From Epiperipatus broadwayi (Eukaryota; Onychophora; Udeonychophora; Euonychophora; Peripatidae), in contig JAQFVV010006231.1 in assembly GCA_028023455.1 (NCBI GenBank), positions 5,408,036 to 5,472,035 of the forward strand: a stretch of 64,000 nucleotides of DNA. Direction: 5' to 3'. The notes below the pieces were generated by a model. The model had not been told where the DNA came from. It ran no database searches and worked only from the letters and a program-made list of their open reading frames with translations. The position numbers and the translations under genes were made by a program. How positions within the stretch are numbered: position 1 is the first letter of the stretch; every line of letters starts with the position of its first letter. Of this stretch, positions 22,639 through 33,944 are shown one piece after another.

Positions 22639-22788
22639 CCTACTAGACATTAAAACATTTAAATTTGCAGATTAAAATGTAAATAAAGCTGTTTCGATTG
22701 AAGGGTTTAAGATAATAAGTATTACATTTTGTTTAATTTATATATATGTATAAGAGTTTCTAAAGCTTATTTTAAAAAATAAATAAAC

Positions 22789-22802
22789 TATAGATAGTAT
22801 TA
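22789..22802 (+). repeat. Left 14-bp direct repeat (candidate target-site duplication)
   Basis: TATAGATAGTATTA here is repeated exactly at 23023-23036, directly flanking the palindromic insert. Confidence 0.75.
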
Positions 22803-23022
22803 TTTACCGAGGCTGTAACCTCGAGAATATGCGTGTAAAATGCGATAGTAGGGACCTCTACAGGTGTTTAACTTAACCTCGAGAATATGCGTGTAAAATG
22901 CGATAGTAGGGACCTCTACAGGTGTTTAACCATAATGGTTAAACACCTGTAGAGGTCCCTACTATCGCATTTTACACGCATATTCTCGAGGTTACAGCCT
23001 CGGTGCCTCGGTAAATATTACT
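22803..23022. mobile_element. 220-bp near-perfect palindrome with partial duplicate arm
   Basis: A unit running from CCGAGGCTGTAACCTCGAG to CTCTACAGGTGTTTAAC occurs at 22808-22872, again without its first 11-12 bases at about 22876-22931, and once more in perfect inverted form at 22936-23002. A second GCCTCGGTAAAT-type end follows. The arms show almost no divergence over more than 50 bp, unlike every other repeat here, so it is recent. It is GC-richer than the surroundings and has no reading frame. The 14-bp flanking direct repeats support insertion as a unit. Confidence 0.85.
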
Positions 23023-23036
23023 TATAGATAGTATTA
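23023..23036 (+). repeat. Right 14-bp direct repeat (candidate target-site duplication)
   Basis: Exact copy of 22789-22802. Confidence 0.75.
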
Positions 23037-24190
23037 TAAATTTATATGATTAAAATATATAAGAAAATGTTAATATTTACTTTTACATGAAATAATAATT
23101 TAGAAATGTTGAAAAAATAAAATAGTTTATTTTAATGTTAGCATTAAAAATTTTTTTTATTAAATTAGTTTTTCATTTTTCATTTAGCATCATTAAATAA
23201 GAAATGATTGAGATATATTTAAATGGATGATGAAAATGTTATTAATGTTAATAACTTTTTACTTATCTAAATGTTATTTACTTTTTTCAAAATTAAAATG
23301 AAAATAAATAAAAATTTATTTTTATAATTTTTTTGCAAATACTTTATGAAAGTAACATTTATAAATGATGTTATTTAAAATTAATGACTTTTTTTGGGTG
23401 GACAGAGGGAATGTTAAAAAACAAAACAAAACATGAAATATAGTAAAAATAAAATTGATAAAAATAAATTGTAGCTGGTTAATAAAAACTGTTTTATGTA
23501 GAAAAAACCTGATTCATGAAATAGGCATAATGATAGAATATTGAACTGCGATTCATGATGTAATTAGTTGTTTCATGTAATATTCAAACATCAGCAGTCG
23601 CCCATAGAGTTATAAGTCAAAAACTTTTAGTTATTAAATGAGTCACATTAGTATTGAACTGTATCTGATTTCTAATGGATCAGGTTAATTTTTATATCAC
23701 CTATACACTCCTTTATTTCCCCCAATATGTGTATGTCCTGTTTATAACATATATAAATAATAAATCCAAGTCAAAATGCAGAACTATATTTACTACTACA
23801 GTAGTACATTATTTATTTAGGGTGTGTGTGTGTGTTTTTATAGATAGTTTAACTATTAACAAAATACCATAAAGGAAACTAAAAATTTCATTCAGGAGAT
23901 GAGTTCATTAGTGGTTTTAATAAGGCCTTCAGTTTTGCCATTGTAGCTATAGATTAGACTTTTGTTAGTAATATTACTCAATGTTTTGTATTTGACCACC
24001 TCTACAAAATCATTAATTGTTAATTTCCATTTAAAAACAGATAAGCACATTGATGATGAATTGTCCTGAGGGTATTCATGAAACTTCTTATGATATACTA
24101 GTAGGAAAAAAAATGGCATTATCAAAAACAGTGTCAGTATGTTTTGGATTATCTTATATTTTTAGAAGTTTAGATTATTATTGTTTTTCA
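23037..24190. other. AT-rich sequence without recognisable gene
   Basis: Only weak SINE-body resemblance near 23525-23600 (ATGATAGAATATTGAACTG, then CATGTAATATTCAAACATC). A GT microsatellite is at 23822-23835. No gene was supported. Confidence 0.45.
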
Positions 24191-24194
24191 TGAC

Positions 24195-24560
24195 AATAGA
24201 ATGGTTGACTCTAGAACTCAAGATTCCTGAATCATTGCTCAGTTCGATCACTTGGATATTCAAAATCTTCTTATTAATTTTTGAGCAATAAACCATTGAA
24301 TTATTTTCCCCTTTATGGATTAGTGCAATAATGGAGTTGTGGATTCTGGAATTTAAGGTTCATGGATTATGGCTTCAGCTTTGTAACTCTGGTGTTTGAA
24401 CTTTGTATAAACTTCTGAGCAATAAACAATTTGATTATTTTGTCTCCCAGTGGACTGATGCAGTGATAGAATGGTGTGTTCTGTAGCTTAAAATTCATTG
24501 TTCATATTTTAATTTATTCATTTTGATTGTTTGAATGTAACATACAAGCATTATATCATT
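24195..24560 (+). repeat. Three successive tRNA-derived SINE bodies
   Basis: Three units of about 135 bp follow each other: AGAATGGTTGACTCTAGAAC at about 24199, a similar block at about 24330 and another at about 24468. Units 1 and 2 contain the tail TGAGCAATAAACCATT or TGAGCAATAAACAATT. Unit 1 has a good box B (CAGTTCGATCAC). The arrangement suggests insertion of SINEs into SINE tails. Confidence 0.6.
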
Positions 24561-26820
24561 TGATTATTGCTCTTTTTAAGTTATACTATTCAAATTGGCT
24601 CTGTGAGTTAAATGCAGTTCTTTGATGATTTTAATGTGATTATCTTCAACTACCATTATGAAAACAATAATATATTTAATCTTAACTTGAAGAAATATCA
24701 AAATTGTTTAAGTGCTAGAATTTTATTATGATAAAAATTGTCTATCATGAAAAATAACATAAAATGCAGTCCAAGAAATATAAGATAATTAAAATATATA
24801 TACTAATGATGACTTTATACAATGCCACTTTTTTTTGTAAATACATCATAAGAAGTCTGATTAAAAGCTATATGTATCAACTTTAATTGACATAGAGCTC
24901 TATTTTGTATTGAAGGAGGAATGTTATACAGTTCCATGTTCATTTCTTTTTTACATCATTAAAAAAAATTATTTCACATGATTTTATTCCAGATTACAGT
25001 AATTTTGGATGTCTATTTTCATTAATGTTGAAAGATATATGGATCAGATACTTTGTTTGTCATTTGTTGAAGTAACCAATTTATCTGTTTTCCTATTTAT
25101 TGGAATATTTGTAATTGTTGTATAGAAAATTTAAAAAAATAGTTTGAAAAGTTAATATTTGTCAAAGAGAAATGTGACTGTTAGTAATATTTAAATATTC
25201 TATGATTTTAGAATCAAATATTTTTTAATGACATAATCACCACAATAAGGTATCAGTTTTTATGTCAATAATCTATTTTATTTGCTTTTAATTTTCACTG
25301 TCAATATATTTAAGAGTACAATCACTAACAGAAACAACTACTGCCATTACTATATATAAAAAAGCAATAGTTTAACAACAACAAAAATCAATTTTAAAAT
25401 ATTTTTCTTTAGATTTTAAAATGTTGACAAAACAATTACTTTTTTTTAAAAAATATGGAATTATAAAATAAAAAGAAAATACAAGAAAAATAACTTTAGA
25501 AATTTTAATAAAGATTATAAAAAAGAATTTGTTTTTATTAATAAAAATGGAAAGTCTGTGCTATATAATATAGTAATTACAAATGATAAAATTTATTAAC
25601 TTAAAAACATTGTTATGAAAAACTTTATCCTCAGATTTCATTTCACTACTGTTTCAATTTAGAATTTTATATAAATAGATGGAAATTTTCCAGTTTAGAA
25701 CTAAACTTTAATGAAATAAGTTTATTATTGTTTATTTTTTTAATATTTTGACAGAAATTGATATCATGGAATATTTAAAAATCTTTAAAAAATCTATTCT
25801 CTTTTAACAGCACTTTCTTGGCTTGCTGTCTGATCTCTTAAAAATGAATTCTGTAACATTGAATTATTTTTTTAATTTAGTGTACCATTTATTGCAGGGA
25901 TCTCATAGTTGAATATTCTTTTGTGATCATGTTATGAAAACTTTTCAGCAAATCATTAACTGTATCCATATTAGCAGTTCTAAATTTTTATATTAGTACT
26001 ACATTTTGAAGCAGTTGTTAATATCTCTCATAAATGTATTTTTTAAATTATTCATTTTTTTTATTGGGTTTTTGATGTGTACATACATATATGAGGTAAT
26101 AAGGTGGTCAGAAACTTATGTAAAATTTAGTTAAGTCTTGTATTGAAGGGTTAAATGTAGTAAAGATAGTTGTTTGATTATAATTAATTTCAAGTTTTAT
26201 AATTAAGTGGTTTATATTTATGATTTATATAAGCACAAAATTATAAACATGGATGAGAAAATTCAGGTGTTTCAAGCTTTTAATTTTACCTGATGCAAGG
26301 TTGTTTTTAAAAAACATTATGGGGAGAAAAAATGGCTTAAAATTTTTATATACTGGTGAATAGTTGTGACATAGTAGATTATGAGATGAGAGAAATACTT
26401 ATAAAAATTTTATTGATTTATTCTATAGCATTTTAATAATTATTAAGAAATAAAAATATTTTTCATTGCAATGCAAATAGTTGCTGTTCCATGGGGTGTC
26501 ACAAGACCTGTGGATATTATCCCATTACATGTAAGATCTTTGTTTAGTTCATTCATTTTATAATGCTACTGTTGATTATTTCATATATATAATCCTTGAC
26601 AAGATGTATTAATTATATGTATAAAATCAATAATATTCAAAATTATATAAAAATGAATGAATATTTGATATAACAAAATATTTTGAAAATATGCCTAATC
26701 TATCTGTAATTATATATTGGACTTAAACCTTTTTTAAACTTCTCAAATACATTTAACTATTAGTAATATATATATATATAAATTAGTATATAACAATGTT
26801 TTAAATGATATTATTCTCCT
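24561..26820. other. AT-rich sequence without recognisable gene
   Basis: Long AT-rich stretch with scattered short frames; no motif, splice structure or repeat could be supported. A (TA)n run is at 26766-26780. Confidence 0.5.
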
Positions 26821-26821
26821 A

Positions 26822-26912
26822 TAGCAATCAAGTCTAGGATTTTTTCATTGAAGTGTGAATCTAAAGGTCTTAGGTTCAATTCCCATACTAATACAGTCAT
26901 TGATCAAGTCAG
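26822..26912 (+). repeat. tRNA-like element with consensus box B
   Basis: GGTTCAATTCC at about 26873-26883 fits the RNA polymerase III box-B consensus exactly. An anticodon-arm-like TGTGAATCTAAAGGTC precedes it. A box A is not clear. The downstream ATTGATCAAGTCAGCAATACC block differs from the main SINE family, so this is a separate tRNA-derived element or decayed tRNA. Confidence 0.45.
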
Positions 26913-28482
26913 CAATACCTAAAGAAGAGAGGAAAATAATAGCACTTGAAGCATTGCATTGTGTAGTATTATTAATAGTTAAATGTATTTAAAAGGTTTA
27001 AATAAAGCTTGAATTAAGTGAGAAAGGCTTGTAGCATATCTTGTTCAATTTTGAGATCAGCATCCAGTTTCCTGAACGTAACTTTGAAATGTATATAATC
27101 TAAATTTCACTTACAATCAACATTTAAAGATTTAATTTATATTGCAATAGCAGAATATTAAACAAAAATTTTAAACATTTCTGAATTACAAATACAAAAA
27201 TAATTTACATAAATAAAAATGATGTATAAAATTTATAACAATTATATCAAGTTTATTTAATTTTTTTTTAATCAGAGTCTTTTCTGTGTTACATTTTATG
27301 ATCTTAAAGTTTAATCATATGAAAAATACAATGCAATAATGTTTTAATTTGATTTATTACATTAATTTAATTAGTGATTGAAATTAATTTTTGTTTGTTT
27401 AATTTACAATTTTGTATAGAGTAGAGTTTGCTTTATTGATTTTAATTGGTCTTAGAAAATTAATTATTATATCATTTGTTCATTGTAGTTTACACTGAAA
27501 TGGATGTATGTTCAGGTAATCCATTCCAAGCCCACAGCCTAGAGCAAAATTACCATCCAAAACAAATATTTAAACTAGAAGAATATATTATAAAACAAAA
27601 ATATAATATATATAAATTTAATTGCTATACATAACTGCATAGTTAGATTTTAATGAAAACAAAAATCAAACTTTTAAAAGCATAAAATAAAAATATGAAC
27701 AAATTTGATATAATAAAAATTCACAATCATTGATTTAGTTTTATTAAGTCCAGAACTTCCACTTTTTTGCTTGAAAATTATTTTTTTATTGATCTATGTT
27801 CTGTTTTTTGCCTCATAGTAACATTAAAATTAATCTTCTAAATGCTTAACAGCTTTCTTTCACTTCTTCACTTATAAATATTTTATGATGCTATGTTTTA
27901 TGTTTTCTGGTCTTCTAAAAATATAAACTCACTTGGGATTTTTTTTTTAATGGTATTAATTAGCATCCTAACTCTCTCTTTTTAAAAAGGTTCTGAAATG
28001 ATCTTGGGTATATGTCCTATGCTAGTCAATGATGTTCATTCATACTATTTTTGTTTCTTGGCAGTTTTCTAGCCTTTTCATTTATGAAATTTTTTTTTCA
28101 CGACTACATTAATCAGGATTTTAACATTAAATTCCAGGCTTGTGCTAAATAATTAAAAAACCAGTAATAAACATTAACAATCTAAAGAGACTATGATTAT
28201 GGAGCAACAAAACTCTGAAAGCGCTGTCTGCAGAAATTATGCTATACAAAGCCTACAGAAATTATTATTTAGAAAAGTTTCACCACAACACCTCTGCATA
28301 TTATTAATTACAAAGTAAAGGTAAAATAAAATAGTTATTATAGGAATAAACAAAGCACAGTTAGTTATACTGCTAAAAGTATAAACAAAGAGGCAACTGA
28401 CTTAAATTGACAACATAAACCTTACAAAGATGATGGAATGTCTTTGTTGTTACATTTGCCTTTGTTACACATATCTTAATTT
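26913..28482. other. AT-rich sequence with one dispersed block
   Basis: A block at 27515-27580 (TCCATTCCAAGCCCACAGCC, TAGAGCAAAAT) recurs at 31308-31365 (TCACTCCAGACCCACATCC, TAGAACAAAAT). The rest shows no gene or structure. Confidence 0.45.
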
Positions 28483-28815
28483 AAACCACTAAACATTACA
28501 TTATCACTATTCTTTATGATTACACAAGCTGTTAAAACAGAGGCAATCCTCTTCATATAATAGCATCAAGCCAGAGTAATCAATGGATGCAAGAAGGTTT
28601 ATGCATAAAATCCCATCTAGTGCCTACTTATCCAATATCCCCAGACTATTTTTTCTAGTTTGTGGCTCCTCTCTGGTGAAAGCCACAAGCTAGTAACTAG
28701 TCAGGGGATATTGTATGAGTAGGCACTAGATGGGGATTTTGGGCACAAACCTTTTTGCAGCCATTGATTATTCTGGTTTGCACTGAATGATGCTATTGCA
28801 TGGACAGGTTTGTTT
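28483..28815. mobile_element. Fold-back family P copy 2
   Basis: The left arm begins TAAACCACTAAACATTACA, continues with ACACAAGCTGTTAAAACAG, ATGCAAGAAGGTTTATGCAT and CCAATATCCCCAGACTA, and returns inverted as GGGGATATTGTATGAGTAGG, GGGCACAAACCTTTTTGCA and GGTTTGCACTGAATGATGC. The right arm lacks the outer part seen in the 36520 copy. Confidence 0.8.
28666..28708 (+). ncRNA. Hammerhead ribozyme motif, family P, core-mutated but stem I covarying
   Basis: Stem I TCCTCT pairs fully with AGGGGA; relative to the 61724 copy (TCCTCA with TGGGGA) the closing pair has changed from A-U to U-A on both strands. Stem II AGC/GCT with a CACAA loop is intact, and stem III ACTAGT with GTC follows. The core reads CTGGTGA and GAAA reads GTAA, so it is probably inactive now. 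Confidence 0.6.
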
Positions 28816-31800
28816 CTGTGTATATTTTAATTTAGTAAGAAGTAGTGTTTGGCATGCAACCTGTTAATTGAAGAAGTTTCCCTGAATTTCATTAGTTTAT
28901 TCTTTAATGTATATATTTAAAAATATTTATTTGGGCATATATATATATATTGTGTAGTGTGTGTACTTATAAACGTCCCCGTATAACGATTACAATCTTA
29001 AATGATCTTTATTACTGTTATTTTTTAACATTCATATTACTAATTTTTATTACTGCCTTCATATATCCAGGAATTAATGTGTATCAAACCATAACTGGGG
29101 TGTGGCTGCTGTTTGTTGCAGCATTTAATTTACTTATGCCATTTTTGTGTGAATATATATGTATATATGAGCGTTTTTGTAAATTTTTTTTAAGCATTTA
29201 AAAAAAAGATAATTATTTATTTTTGACAGTAATAATTCACAACTTCAAATTAACTGGCAAAAAATGTGGAGGCAAAAGATAATTATTTTAACCAGCCTCA
29301 TGATGCATTTTAATTAAAACAGTTTTTTTTTCAGAACGTAGTTTAAAAAAATTAAATCTCATTAAATTAAACAGTTACGATCAAAATATCTTTTTTTTTT
29401 TTTTTTTGCAGTTTGGGTTAAATAATATTTTTTGGTGCTGTTATGCATTATAGGCTAATTAAATCACCAATATTTTTGATTAGATAATTAAATGTGCAAA
29501 AATTCTTAAAAGAAAGAGTGTGTATTTGCATGCATTATTTTTGTATTTTAATGTATACTGGTAGATGCTTATTAGTAGTCTTACATTTATTTTTTCCAAT
29601 TAAAATAGATTAATATTTCTATATATATATAAAGAGGAATTATTTTTAACAGTTAAAAAAGTTATTCTTGGTTTCTAGAAAACTAAAACAATTTTTTTAA
29701 CATTTAATTAATCGTAAGTTTTGTTTTTGGTTAATGAATATGATTGCTTAAACCTTATTTATATATAATCCATATTTAGTAATTGGCTCAAAGTCCACGT
29801 GTGATGTTTTTTTTTTTTGCTATTTTTTTTAAAAAAAAAAAAGTAAATAAATACTAATTATTCATCAAAAAGCCATACAAATTCTGATTTATAAAAATTG
29901 TTGCTTTCAAATGAATTTTGAAACTTTATTTAAAAATTTCTTAAAAAATTTTCAATAGCTTTTGTATAAAATATGTTAATGATTGCTAAATGGTGGCACT
30001 AGTTGTTATGTGTAGCAGGAAGAATATATAGCTTTTATAACAAGATGAATGTATAGTTGTTTTTTGGCACACTTCCCCTCATTTCTGTCTATTATTACCT
30101 ATTAAAATAATTTTAAACAATAGTATAATGACAATTAAGTGTCAGGTGACATATATATTAGTAGTAAATTAAAACTAAAACATTGTATACACCGAAAAAC
30201 AATTTATTGCAAAAGAAAAGATAAATAATACATTTATTATGTCATAAAATTAATAAATATACTGTTTAAGAGTTGCAAAGATTGTTAAAGGCAAAAGGTA
30301 TTTAATATTTTTTATAACTTTAAAACATAATTAAATTATAGCATTTACACTAAAAAATGTATGAATTATTATTTAATTATATCTGAAATTGCAATGATTA
30401 AATTCTTTATAAATAATAGGAAGAAAATACTATGTTGAGAACTGATGAAATGTTTTCTGAAACTGAGCTCAACATCAATAATCAGATAAACTACTAGTAG
30501 TTATTACAATTTTTAAAAATATACAAAATAGGAAAATACAAAAGGTAAAATGAATGAAAAGTTTAGGGAAGAAATACTCTTTAAAAAATATTGTGTGCAT
30601 AAGGATGTGTATAATATAAGGATGTGGAATGTGATTAACATATCATTTAAGAGTAAAAAATTATGAAAAATATATTTAAAAAAAAGATTGATGGGTAAAA
30701 ATTATAAAAAGCTCATTGTAAAAATAATAATACATGGACAGTCATAATAAAGACAATTATACAGTTATGGAGAGCAAGTAGTAAGAAGAAAGTGACTTAA
30801 CAAAAATTGTACAATTTATTTTTTGATAAAATAATTAATATTAATGATTAATATATAAAAAAGATAAAATATTTAAATAGCACACTATAGGAATACGGTC
30901 TTTTCAGCAGCTTTTTTTGCTTAGGATAATTAAGAATAAGGTATTATTCACCATACTTGCAAATTTTCTGGATAATAAGAGTTTGGATAGTTTTTTTTAT
31001 CCATGTTTTATTCTTTAGATAAGAATAAGTAGATACTCATTTAATGATTACTATTATTTGGGTTGGCTGTGGTCATGCTATGTGAAAGAAAAATTCTATT
31101 TTGAAACTGAAAAATTGTTACCTTTATTCAGTGTAGATGATAATTTTTTCTCCATGCAATGCAAGGTGTAGATTTTTTTTTGTGTGTAACTGCATTATAT
31201 ATATATATTGTATGGTATGCTAGAACTAACAATTGGTTTTAAAATCTTGTTCATTATAGCAACTACTTGTTCTTTTAGCATACATTAATATATATTTATT
31301 TAGGGCTAATTCACTCCAGACCCACATCCTAGAACAAAATCAGTGACAGTTATTTAAATAGGAAAGTGTAAAAATATAAAACCATTACCCCCAACTTTGT
31401 TACTCTCTATATTAGGGATATCAGATTAATGGCTTCACATGCATCCAGAAAAGATACAAAATAAAAGGATATCTGCTTTTATAATAAACAGAAATATCTA
31501 TTTAAACATTCAATTTACTTGTTTTTATATTTATATTTATAATATGGATGTAATAACTGCTATAATATAATTACAATAATAAAAAGTTATATCACAATTT
31601 TAATGTTATATTATATTTTCAATGCTAATATATAGCATACTAAAGAAAATAAATTTTATTGGTTAGTGGCTGTTTGTGTGACTAATGTCACATACATTCA
31701 TGCATGCAATGTGGCCAGAGTTTATAATTACTTGTTACAGTAAATCACAACCTCTGAAGGTTATGTCAATGCTCTAAACATATTCAATGACACTAGCAAT

Positions 31801-31900
31801 GTAATCTGTGAGGGAATTTTCTTATTTATATGGGTCTTTAGTTTTGTGCATTTTTACTCTATAAACTTAATTTTAATAATGTTACTAATTATATATATAT
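28816..31900. other. AT-rich sequence without recognisable gene
   Basis: About 3 kb of AT-rich DNA with homopolymers (T-run at 29392-29408) and (TA)n runs at 28936-28950, 31195-31208 and 31890-31905. No coding or RNA gene could be supported. Confidence 0.5.
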
Positions 31901-32042
31901 ATATGAAAAACAAAAACACAAGTTAAAACTTGCTAACGCTTGTATTTATGACAATAGATGGCGTTCTACCAAAAACACCATCAAGTATGCTTGTTTACAT
32001 AAACGTCAGAGCAAGCATTCACTATCTCTAACTTAATTTTCA

Positions 32043-32086
32043 CCTTCAGATCATGATTTCAAGCTATTTGCTATTGTCAGTGAAGG
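32043..32086 (-). ncRNA. Hammerhead ribozyme motif, unit F1, one core mutation
   Basis: On the minus strand stem I CCTTCA pairs with TGAAGG. The core is CTGACAA, in which the invariant G8 is A. Stem II AGC/GCT has loop AAATA. GAAA, stem III ATCATGAT and the cleavage C follow. The G8 change should abolish activity. Confidence 0.7.
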
Positions 32087-32432
32087 ACAGGAATAAGAAA
32101 CTAGATCTAAACACAAACTCTGAGCGTTTATGAAACAGTTTCTATTCAGCTTGCAAGCATGAATTTTTTAGACACGTAATGTATTCAAACTCAGCATAGC
32201 AAACCAGATAGCTATATGGGTCTGTATCAGTTCAGCATCACCACATAGTAGAAGCCTCTGCAATATATATCATTGCAAGAAAGACCTCAAAGGTACATTT
32301 ATGAAAAACAAAAACACAAGTTAAAACTTGCTAACACTTGTATTTATGACAATAGATGGTGTTCTACCAAAAACACCGTCAAGCGTGTTAAAATGTCAGA
32401 GCAAGCATTCACTATCTCTAACTTAATTTCCA

Positions 32433-32476
32433 CCTTCAGATCATGATTTCAAGCTATTTGCTATCATCAGTGAAGG
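32433..32476 (-). ncRNA. Hammerhead ribozyme, unit F2, intact core
   Basis: On the minus strand stem I CCTTCA pairs with TGAAGG (6 of 6). The core CTGATGA is intact. Stem II is AGC/GCT with a 5-nt AAATA loop and a U-U first pair. GAAA is intact, stem III is the short self-complementary ATCATGAT, and cleavage would fall after AUC. This is a type I layout with a minimal stem III, as described for metazoan retrozymes and Penelope-like elements. The weak stem II may limit activity. Confidence 0.78.
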
Positions 32477-32620
32477 ACAGGAATAAGAAACTAGATCTAA
32501 ACACAAACTCTGCTGAGTTTGAAGACATTATGTGTCTAAAAGATTCACGCTTGCAAGCTGAGTAGAAACTGTTTCATAAACGCTCAGAGTTTGTGTTTAG
32601 ATCTAGTTTCTTATTCCTGT

Positions 32621-32664
32621 CCTTCACTGACGATAGCAAATAGCTTGAAATCATGATCTGAAGG
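32621..32664 (+). ncRNA. Hammerhead ribozyme, unit R1, intact core
   Basis: On the plus strand stem I CCTTCA pairs with TGAAGG (6 of 6), core CTGACGA (position 7 is free to vary), stem II AGC/GCT with loop AAATA, GAAA, stem III ATCATGAT, cleavage after AUC. All invariant core positions I can check are present. The next ribozyme in the same orientation starts 399 bp downstream. Confidence 0.8.
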
Positions 32665-33019
32665 TGGAAATTAAGTTAGAGATAGTGAATGCTTGCTCCG
32701 ACGTTTATGTAAACAAACACGCTTGACGGTGTTTTTGGTAGAACACCATCTATTGTCATAAATACAAGCATTAGCAAGTTTTAACTTGTGTTTTTGTTTT
32801 TCATAAATGTACCTTTGAGGTCTTTTTTGCAATGATATGTATTGCAGAGGCTTCTACTATGTGGTGAGGCTGAACTGATATTAGACCCATATAGCTATCT
32901 GGCTTGCTATGCTGAGTTTGAAGACATTACGTGTCTAAAAGATTCACGCTTGCAAGCTGAATAGAAACTGTTTCATAAATGCTCAGAGTTTGGGTTTAGA
33001 TCAAGTTTCTTATTCCTGT

Positions 33020-33063
33020 CCTTCACTGACGATAGCAAATAGCTTGAAATCATGATCTGAAGG
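33020..33063 (+). ncRNA. Hammerhead ribozyme, unit R2, intact core
   Basis: Same sequence plan as the R1 motif: stem I CCTTCA with TGAAGG, CTGACGA, AGC/GCT stem II, GAAA, ATCATGAT, cleavage C. A transcript crossing R1 and R2 would be released as a linear RNA of 399 nt if both cleave. Confidence 0.8.
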
Positions 33064-33285
33064 TGGAAATTAAGTTAGAGATAGTGAATGCTTGCTCTGA
33101 CGTTTATATAAACAAACACGCTTGACGGTGTTTTTGGTAGAACGCCATCTATTGTCATATATATATAAATCAATAATATCTAGATTCGAAGACATATGGC
33201 TGTCTGAAAGTTTCAAATTTTTTATTTAATAGTTAAACATTAGATAAAATTCTGGGTTTGATGTGATATTTTAAATCTAATGCGG

Positions 33286-33347
33286 GAATATCCTAGCACC
33301 TCACTGATAATAGCCAGAGCTAGAAAACAGTCAGGATAGGGATATTC
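33286..33347 (+). ncRNA. Hammerhead ribozyme motif, family Q unit 1, one core mutation
   Basis: An extended outer stem I pairs GAATATCC (33286) with GGATATTC (33340). The core is CTGATAA (G8 changed to A). Stem II TAGC/GCTA is four pairs with a CAGA loop. GAAA is intact and the cleavage block is GTC. The core change should inactivate it. Confidence 0.62.
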
Positions 33348-33665
33348 TGAAAAGCTTGTTAAGAGCTATTAGCACACTCATTATATAACATTTGTAATAT
33401 AAGCTTTTAAATTAGGTCATGTGATATATGACTTAAATTTTGACTTAATTTTCTTGCAATTATTGTTTTTGTTCTTAAAGCTTTGGCAATTTTATATTGC
33501 TGAAGCTATTGATATATGGTGTATCTAAATTTGATTCAGTCCCATATGGCCATTTAAGTTAGATAGCTGGATTTGAAGACATATGGATGTCTGAAATAGT
33601 TAAACATTAGATAAAGTGCTGGGCTTGTCTTGGTATTATAAATCTAATGCTGGAATATCCTAGTG

Positions 33666-33704
33666 CTTCACTGACGACAGCCAGGGCTTGAAGCCCATCT
33701 GAGG
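33666..33704 (+). ncRNA. Hammerhead ribozyme motif, family Q unit 2
   Basis: Stem I CTTCA pairs with TGAGG (one wobble) and the core CTGACGA is intact. Stem II AGC/GCT has a CAGG loop. GAAA reads GAAG, and a C stands at the cleavage position after AT. The final core base change may be tolerated only if it pairs in stem III. Confidence 0.62.
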
Positions 33705-33944
33705 ATAGGCATATTCTGAAAAGCTTGGTAAGAGCCAATAATTAGTACACTCATTATATATCATTATATAATATAAATCAATATATATATATACTGTAAT
33801 AGTATATACAGAGGGATAATAGAGAAACCAAAACAACAGAAATAACCCTGACTATTACCATGAATTTATAATCCGATCACATTAGATATATATGTTTTTA
33901 TAAATTTTTTTATTAATAATGTAATTATTTACCCAGACAATGTT

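Larger units (their letters stand above)
31903..33160. mobile_element. Hammerhead-bearing repeat cluster, units arranged forward-forward-reverse-reverse
   Basis: A unit of about 395 bp begins TATGAAAAACAAAAACACAAG, runs through ATAGATGGCGTTCTACC, ATCATGATTTCAAGC and CTAGATCTAAACACAAACTC, and ends near AAGACCTCAAAGGTACA. It occurs forward at 31903-32296, forward and partial at 32297-32513, inverted at about 32512-32912, and inverted and partial at 32913-33160. Together they form a 1.26-kb imperfect palindrome of two head-to-tail dimers. Each unit carries one hammerhead ribozyme. No protein is encoded. The units flank (AT)n on both sides, so a target duplication cannot be recognised. The form matches a retrozyme or a Penelope-like element terminal-repeat array. 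Confidence 0.85.
33180..33785 (+). mobile_element. Tandem pair of a second hammerhead-bearing repeat (family Q)
   Basis: Two direct units share, in order, GAAGACATATGG, TGTCTGAAA, AGTTAAACATTAGATAAA, GAATATCCTAG, GATATTCTGAAAAGCTTG or CATATTCTGAAAAGCTTG, and ACTCATTATATA. The first runs from about 33185 to 33410, the second from about 33550 to 33785. The hammerhead cores lie 368 bp apart in the same orientation. Sequence is not shared with the preceding cluster outside the ribozyme core. Confidence 0.75.

Noticed and set aside
30435-30475. CTGATGA followed by CTGAAAC near 30440.
   Set aside because: No pairing in stems I or II and no repeat context; chance match.
31903-33785. CRISPR-like array because of regularly repeated blocks.
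   Set aside because: Units are about 370-400 bp, partly inverted, without short repeats and unique spacers, in a eukaryotic genome.
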